From contig JAAOMT010000187.1 in assembly GCA_016748015.1 (NCBI GenBank), positions 1 to 37,650 of the forward strand: a DNA stretch of 37,650 nucleotides. Direction: 5' to 3'. The notes below the pieces were generated by a model. The model made no database searches. It was given only the letters and a program-made list of their open reading frames with translations, and was not told the DNA's origin. Numbering within the stretch: the first letter of the stretch is position 1; each line of letters opens with the position of its first letter. The position numbers were made by a program, and so were the translations under genes. Source of the DNA: Geosiphon pyriformis (lineage: Eukaryota > Glomeromycota > Glomeromycetes > Archaeosporales > Geosiphonaceae). This document shows, piece after piece, positions 31,984-37,650 of the stretch.

Positions 31984-34900
31984 TTACCCACTACACATAA
32001 CACAATTGTCCTTATTGTCTATTGCACATGCCAAAGCAGCAGCAGCACTTTGACTTTTAGCCAATTCTTTTTCCTCATCGAGTGCGACCGACTCTCTGAG
32101 AGAGGCTTGATCTACTGTAAACTATGAGAGAAAAGAGGTTTATTTTGAAGATCTACAAGATAAACATAAACATGAAAATTATCACAAATATACCTTAATC
32201 GCATCGACCGCTGGCTTTGTACGTAGATAATACATTCCAGTCTTTAGTCCTTTCTTCCATCCATAACTTAAAAATGTAAAAAATCAGTAAATCTAATGTT
32301 ACTTAAATCAACATTGATCTGTTTTTGTGATACTTACAAATGCATGCTAGTAAGCTTCGCGTAATTCGGTTCTGCAATATGTATATTTAGACTCTGCGAT
32401 TGATCAATGAAGGCACCACGATCCGCAGCCATGTCAATAATGACTTTTTGCGACAACTCCCATGTAGTCTTGAAAAGAGCTTTTATTTCGTCAGGGATTA
32501 TTGAGACTTAAAGGTAGATAAAGAAATATTAATAGTAACGATAGAAATGGTCAATTTGAGGTGGATACTAGAGATCGGTATGATACTAACTTTTTTGTAT
32601 ACTTCCATTATCATTCATGATTCTATTCTTCATTTGTTCACTCCATAATCCCATTTCCACCAATTCTTTAAGCAACCATGGATTCACAACTTGAAACTCT
32701 CCAGCCAACACACGTCGTGTATAGATATTGCTTGTGTAAGGTTCAAAACATTCATTGTAGCCTAATATCTGTGAGGTTGATGCTGTAGGCATGGGAGCCA
32801 CAAGCAAGGAATTACGGACTCCATGATCAGCGATTTTCTGTTTCAGTATATCCCAATCCCATAAGTTTGTTGGCTCAACATTCCACATATCGTATTGCAA
32901 GATGCCTTTTGACACCGGTGACCCCTGGTATGTCTCATAATAGCCTTTCTCTTTCGCAAGCTCGCAGGAGGCTTCAAGAGCCCCGTGATATATTGTTTCG
33001 AAAATTTTTTTATTAAGTTCAATGGCGTTCGGAGAATCGAAAGGTATTCGCATAGCGAGGAATGTATCCGCCAATCCTAAAAAAATATTTTGAAATATTC
33101 AATATCTTGAGTCAAAAAACTAGTCTGTTTCCCTCCCTCCCTCCCTCCCTTCCAAGAACGTTTATATAAACTGAAATACCTTGAACGCCAATACCAATAG
33201 GTCTATGCCGAAAATTTGATCTGCGTGCCTCTTCCACAGGATAATAGTTTATGTCGATGATCTTATTGAGGTTTCGAGTCACAACTTTTGTCACCTGAAG
33301 AGATTAGTGATTAAAGGTTTGAGTATAATGAACGAATTCCATCTGTAGGTGTAAACACGATAAAGGTACCCCAGAGCACTTACATCATGGAGTGAATTGA
33401 AATCGTACCCGTCCCTTATAACAAATGAAGGTAGTGCTATACTAGCCAAATTGCATACAGCGACTTCATCTGGACTCGAGTATTGTACGATTTCTGTACA
33501 AAGATTACTACATTTGATGGTACCTAAATTTTGCTGGTTTGATTTTTCATTACATGCATCCTTGTAAAGCATGTAAGGCGTTCCAGTTTCGATCTGAGAA
33601 TCGAGGATAGCATACCAGAGCTTTTGTGCTTTGACAGTTTTACGTCCGCGATTTTTTCGCTCATAAGATTCGTATAGATTCTTGATGGGGGCGAGTTTTA
33701 TTACTTTACTTATAAATAATAGCACAGGAGAGCAAAAGGATCTAAGATAGTAAATTTATCACACTCACTTCAAACTCTTGACCCCATACATCTTGTAAAC
33801 CCGGAGCTTCGTTGGGGTCAAACAAAGTCCAATCACCATTTGACTCGACACGTTTCATAAATAAGTCTGGGATCCAGAGGGCGTAAAACAAATCACGAGC
33901 ACGAACTTCCTCTTTCCCGGTATTTTTCTTTAAATCGAGAAAGTCGAAAATATCGGCATGCCAAGGTTCCAGGTAGATGGCAAATGCCCCAGGACGTTTG
34001 TTACCACCTTGATCTACGTAACGAGCGGTATTATTGTACACTCGAAGCATCGGTACGACACCATTAGAGTAGCCGTTGGTCCCAGCAATATATGAGCCAG
34101 AGGCGCGAATATTATGAATGTTGAGACCTATTCCACCAGCTGTTTTTGAAATCATGGCGCAAGTTTTCAATGTTTCATAAATACCCTCGATTGAATCATC
34201 TTTCATCGTTAGGAGAAAACAACTAGAAAGTTGAGGCCTGGGTGTACCGGCATTGAAAAGCGTTGGAGATGCATGAGTAAAGAATTTTGAACTCATTAGA
34301 TTATAAGTTTCAATCGCGGCATCAATATCTTCCTCATGAATACCGACGGCAACTCGCATAAGCATATGTTGAGGTCGTTCTGCTACTTTCCCATCAATTT
34401 TCAACAAATAAGATCTCTCGAGGGTTTTAAATCCAAAATAATTATACATGTAATCTCTGTCGTAGATGATAGCAGAATTTAGTCTACTAGAATTTTTCAT
34501 GATAATCTCGTGGATCCGATCTGAAATCATTGAGCCGGGTCTGCCATTCTTTGGATTCACATAGGTGTATAAATCTTTGATTACGTTAGAGAAAACTTTT
34601 TTGGTCTCTTTGTGAAGATTAGATACAGCGATTCGCGCAGCTAGAATCGCATAATCAGGATGTTTGGTCGTCATATAGGCAGAAGTTTCTGCTGCCAGAT
34701 TATCAAGCTCCACTGTACTTACACCTTGATAGACTCCTGAAATTACCTGAAAGAGACAAAAAAAAAAATGAATCTTGTAAAATTTCAAAACAACTTAGTG
34801 ACTCAGAGAAGTTAAAGGGATATTTTTTAGGGTTAAAAGTTGAGGCATATTTTAATTCTGAAATGAAAATTATCAAACCTTTTGCGTTACAGCCACAGGG

Positions 34901-35207
34901 TCTACGAAGTTCATGTCTAAGCCATAGCATAACTTGTTAATTCGAGCTGTAATCTATTTTTAGTATATAAAGAGATGTTTAGCTATGAGGGGCGACTTTA
35001 GTACCAAACTTTTTATTCTCTTAAATTGTTTTGGAAAACAAGTCACCTTATCGAACGCAACGCGTTCTTTTCTACCATCTATTTAAAGGAAAGAGGGAGA
35101 AAGGTTGTGAAAAAAGTCGTCAAAGGGTCTTAATAAACCTTCAGGGGAAGTTGAAGTTTTAAAAGTTAAAAGAAGTTTTATAACTCACCTCGTTTGATAA
35201 CATGCAT
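31984..35207 (-). CDS. RNR1: Ribonucleotide reductase large (R1) subunit
   Basis: It reduces ribonucleoside diphosphates to deoxyribonucleotides together with the R2 subunit, in the cytosol. Ten exons (35189-35207, 35047-35078, 34879-34953, 33769-34746, 33384-33680, 33180-33294, 32591-33076, 32338-32506, 32194-32266, 31984-32121) sum to 2382 nt, 793 aa, as usual for eukaryotic R1. The N-terminal ATP cone starts [15 protein letters not shown]. The active-site cysteine pair is seen in PQLSSCFLL and [10 protein letters not shown]. The radical-site motif is SNLCTEI, the radical-transfer tyrosines are in GMYYLRT, and the C-terminal redox pair is NCVMCSG. The first exon is 19 bp. A (CCCT)5 repeat lies in intron 33077-33179. 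ACGCGT boxes upstream suggest S-phase control. The gene is intact. Confidence 0.97.
33131..33150. repeat. (CCCT)5 microsatellite in an RNR1 intron
   Basis: Five CCCT units lie in intron 33077-33179 of the minus-strand gene, which reads it as AGGG. Likely length-variable between isolates. Confidence 0.85.
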
Positions 35208-35660
35208 AGTAGAGATTGTAAATTTAGCAAAAGTGAAAAAAAAACGCGTATTTTGAAAGTGCCTTTCACGGGTAGAATATGAAGTATTACAAAATATTCC
35301 TCCAAAATTCCCGAGTTTATATAGGCTAGCTAATATAATAGAAAGTAGGACGCGTTTCAGATTTAAATTTTGATTTACACACACACGCGATTTAAAAGAA
35401 ATTTCAATTGGGTTGTGAGACTTTAAAAATCATTTCCTTCTTTGCCCTTGTAAAAATTTTTGCACCTCCTAGGGGGAGGGGGGGGGGGCTGGGCCAACAA
35501 AAATATATTTATTTCTTTGTAAAAAAAATTTGGTATTTCTAACAAGCTCTGACGATTGGCTAAATTTTTACCCAACTGAATGGCTATGAGTCATCTGATA
35601 TCATAGATTTTTTTAAATTGATTAAGAGGAGTAAAATAGGCAACGATAGTTTGCATTAAA
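35208..35660. promoter_or_regulatory. Divergent promoter of RNR1 and quinone oxidoreductase with ACGCGT boxes and a G run
   Basis: The 453 bp between the two start codons carry ACGCGT (MluI cell-cycle box) at 35244-35249 and 35350-35355, plus the related ACGCGA at 35385-35390. These are 37 to 183 bp before the RNR1 ATG. In yeasts such boxes bind MBF and drive RNR genes at G1/S; transfer of that role to this fungus is inference. A further ACGCGT is in RNR1 exon 2 (35060-35065). A G-rich run lies at 35472-35493. Confidence 0.65.
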
Positions 35661-36992
35661 ATGAAAGCAATACAAATTCAACAAACTGGTGGAACTGAGG
35701 TATTAGAATATGTGGATATACCAAAACCTCAGTTACTTGGTCCCAACACTGTTTTAATAAAGAATCATGCAATTGGAGTCAATTTTATTGATACCTATCA
35801 AAGGTTTTTGTCATCTCTTCTATCGTAATTATATATTGAAAAAATAAAAAATTTATCAAGATTTTTTACTTTCAAATAGATCTGGTCTATATAATATACC
35901 ATTACCAGCTGTGTTGGGACGTGAAGGTGCTGGAGTTGTTGAATTGATTGGTGAAGGTGTAACTGATCTTAGTGTTGGTGATCGGGTGGTCTACATGTCC
36001 CCAGGTACCTATGGAGAATATACGGTAACACCATCAAGGTAAATTTTAGATAAAATTAACAGATAAATCTCAATTATTTAATTTTAATTTAATTTCATCT
36101 TTTTTAGCCACGTTTATAAACTTTCAGATCATGTTGATATTAAAGATGCTGCTGCTTTATTGCTTCAGGTTTTCAAAAAATTACATTAAAATTTTGACTT
36201 TTTTAATCATTCGTAAAATATCTAATCAAAAACTGGTTTTTTATTCAAAGGGTTTAACCTGCTGGATAATGGTAACCCAGAGTTATGCTGTACAAAAAGG
36301 TTTTAATCCCCCTTCTTTTTTTCTTTTTTTTTTTTATCAATTCTTCAATAATTTCTTCAGATATATATATTATTCAAAAAATTGGTCTAATTTGAGATTT
36401 ATCTTAAAATTCTAAAATAACTTTTGTTTTTTATCAAGGCGATTTCATATTAATTCATGCAGCTGCCGGAGGATGTGGTCTTCTTCTCACTCAACTTTCA
36501 AAATTATTGGGTGCTCATGTAATTGGTACAACATCAAATGCCGAAAAAGCAGAGTTAGCCAAGAAAGCTGGAGCTGATTATGTAATAAATTATAAAACAG
36601 AAGATGTTGTTGAACAAGTGAAGAAAATTACCAATGGATTAGGTGTTCATGCTATTTTTGACGGAGTTGGAAAAGATACCTTTGAAATTTCATTATCATG
36701 TGCACGTCGATTGGGTAATTTTATATCTTTTGGAAATTCTTCTGGTCCTATCCCACCTTTCAATATCCTTAAATTATCGGAAAAAAATTTGAGATTGATG
36801 CGACCATCAGTGTTGAATTATTTGACGAACAAAGAAGAGTTCCAAAAATATTCCAAGGAGTTGTTTCAATTATTCGAAGAGAAAAAATTATACATAATGG
36901 GGATCAAGACTTATAAACTGAGCGATGTTAAAAAGGCACATGACGATTTAGGAGAAAGAAAGACCACGGGAAAGTTGTTATTGATACCTTGA
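35661..36992 (+). CDS. NADPH quinone oxidoreductase, zeta-crystallin type
   Basis: A medium-chain dehydrogenase/reductase of the zinc-free quinone oxidoreductase class, reducing quinones with NADPH (ZTA1 type). Five exons (35661-35803, 35880-36038, 36108-36168, 36251-36299, 36439-36992) sum to 966 nt, 321 aa, normal for the family. The N-terminal part has GVNFIDTYQR and LGREGAGVVE, both typical. The cofactor site is HAAAGGCG, with Cys where Val is common. It lacks the zinc-binding Cys/His set of alcohol dehydrogenases. The C-terminus ends GERKTTGKLLLIP, the usual end for the family. It starts at the first ATG and stops at TGA 36990-36992. It shares its promoter region with RNR1. Confidence 0.95.
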
Positions 36993-37650
36993 TAAAGATA
37001 CGATTTTAGAAAGAGAACAAAAGTTTTCATTTTTGAATTAAAGATACGATTTTGAACCTTTGAGATCTCAAAATTCAATAAATTATTTAAAAATTAGCAA
37101 TTATTCTCAATCAGAAAATAAAATAAAAAAAATTTATAAATTAGAATTCATTATTTTTAATTTTAATAATATATAAAAAATTATTTTAATATGGTTAACA
37201 AAATTTTAATTTTAAGAATTTTATTATTTAAAAAAATTAATTTTAACGAAAATAGGGTGAAAAAAATATTTTAATTTTTAATAATTATAAATTTTAATTA
37301 AAAAACAATTTTCTCATTTTAATTATTAAAATATTAAAAGACTTTTTTATTATTATTTAAAAATAAAAAAAATAATATAAAATTAAAAATAATGATATTG
37401 GAGAATTTTTTTTTTCTTATTCAAGATAGAAATAAAAAGATCACGATTTTATTTTTTAAATTTGATTGGCTCAAAATATTTTTTTTTTTTTTTTTTTTTT
37501 TTTACAATCATCAAATTAAAAAAATAGTATCTTGCGAGTTTTTATAGTTTTCTCATACCTCAATACCATACCTGCATTTTTTTCGGCCACAGGTGTGTAC
37601 TTGTTTTTTATTTTTTTGAGATTTGAAAAAAAAAAAAAAAAAAAAAAAAC
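36993..37650. other. AT-rich 3' flank with homopolymer runs
   Basis: No gene is seen. A run of 25 T is at 37479-37503 and a run of 24 A at 37626-37649. Long A runs at the contig end can reflect assembly limits. Confidence 0.6.

Noticed and set aside
36131-36415. Plus-strand 94-codon frame inside the oxidoreductase gene
   Set aside because: It runs through an exon end, two introns and exon 4; splice signals and the protein family favour the five-exon model.

Overview
This is an AT-rich eukaryotic window that alternates long transposon blocks with dense host genes split by many short introns. Codon use, intron size, abundant Ty3-type elements and the host gene set fit a fungus, most likely an arbuscular mycorrhizal fungus of the Rhizophagus type (Glomeromycotina). 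The genus is inferred from recall of sequence style, not from a search. TGA terminates two of the host genes, so the standard nuclear code applies.

Bases 1-22,800 are mostly transposon. In order they hold: (1) the 3' part of a decayed Ty3 element (1-3178); (2) the 5' LTR, primer site and gag remnant of another Ty3 family on the minus strand (about 3355-6448); (3) a very AT-rich spacer; (4) a solo LTR of that second family flanked by CCAC on both sides (8559-9512); (5) a complete LTR-to-LTR Ty3 element (9715-20050, flanked by ATGT on both sides). Element 5 carries gag, protease, a Cys-rich segment, a dUTPase, RT, RNase H, integrase and an extra 3' ORF. Its RT is split by a third-family solo LTR (15300-15758) that contains an assembly gap. 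(6) A 5'-truncated LINE (20884-21955) follows, with a poly-A tail and a 12-base target duplication. All coding parts are broken by stop codons, nearly all explained by C-to-T or G-to-A transitions at former Arg (CGA), Trp (TGG) or Gln (CAA/CAG) codons.

Bases 22,800-37,000 hold five host genes. I rebuilt their exons from splice signals and protein continuity, and each exon sum is divisible by three. They are: a long-chain acyl-CoA synthetase (minus strand, 16 exons, 689 aa, ending in the peroxisomal-type tripeptide AKL); a U1A/U2B''-type two-RRM snRNP protein (minus, 6 exons, 274 aa); a CWC21/SRRM2-type cwf21 protein (plus, 3 exons, 382 aa); the large subunit of class I ribonucleotide reductase (minus, 10 exons, 793 aa); and a zeta-crystallin-type quinone oxidoreductase (plus, 5 exons, 321 aa). 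Two head-to-head pairs share short promoters: the two splicing genes (260 bp), and RNR1 with the oxidoreductase (453 bp). The second promoter has ACGCGT boxes placed as in MBF-controlled S-phase genes. A decayed ORF of unknown family lies at 30685-31170.

The least ordinary content is the architecture of the complete Ty3 element: a Cys-rich segment plus dUTPase between protease and RT, a 3' ORF running into the LTR, and a 20-bp-periodic repeat array in U3. A 4-bp target duplication is seen for three LTR families.
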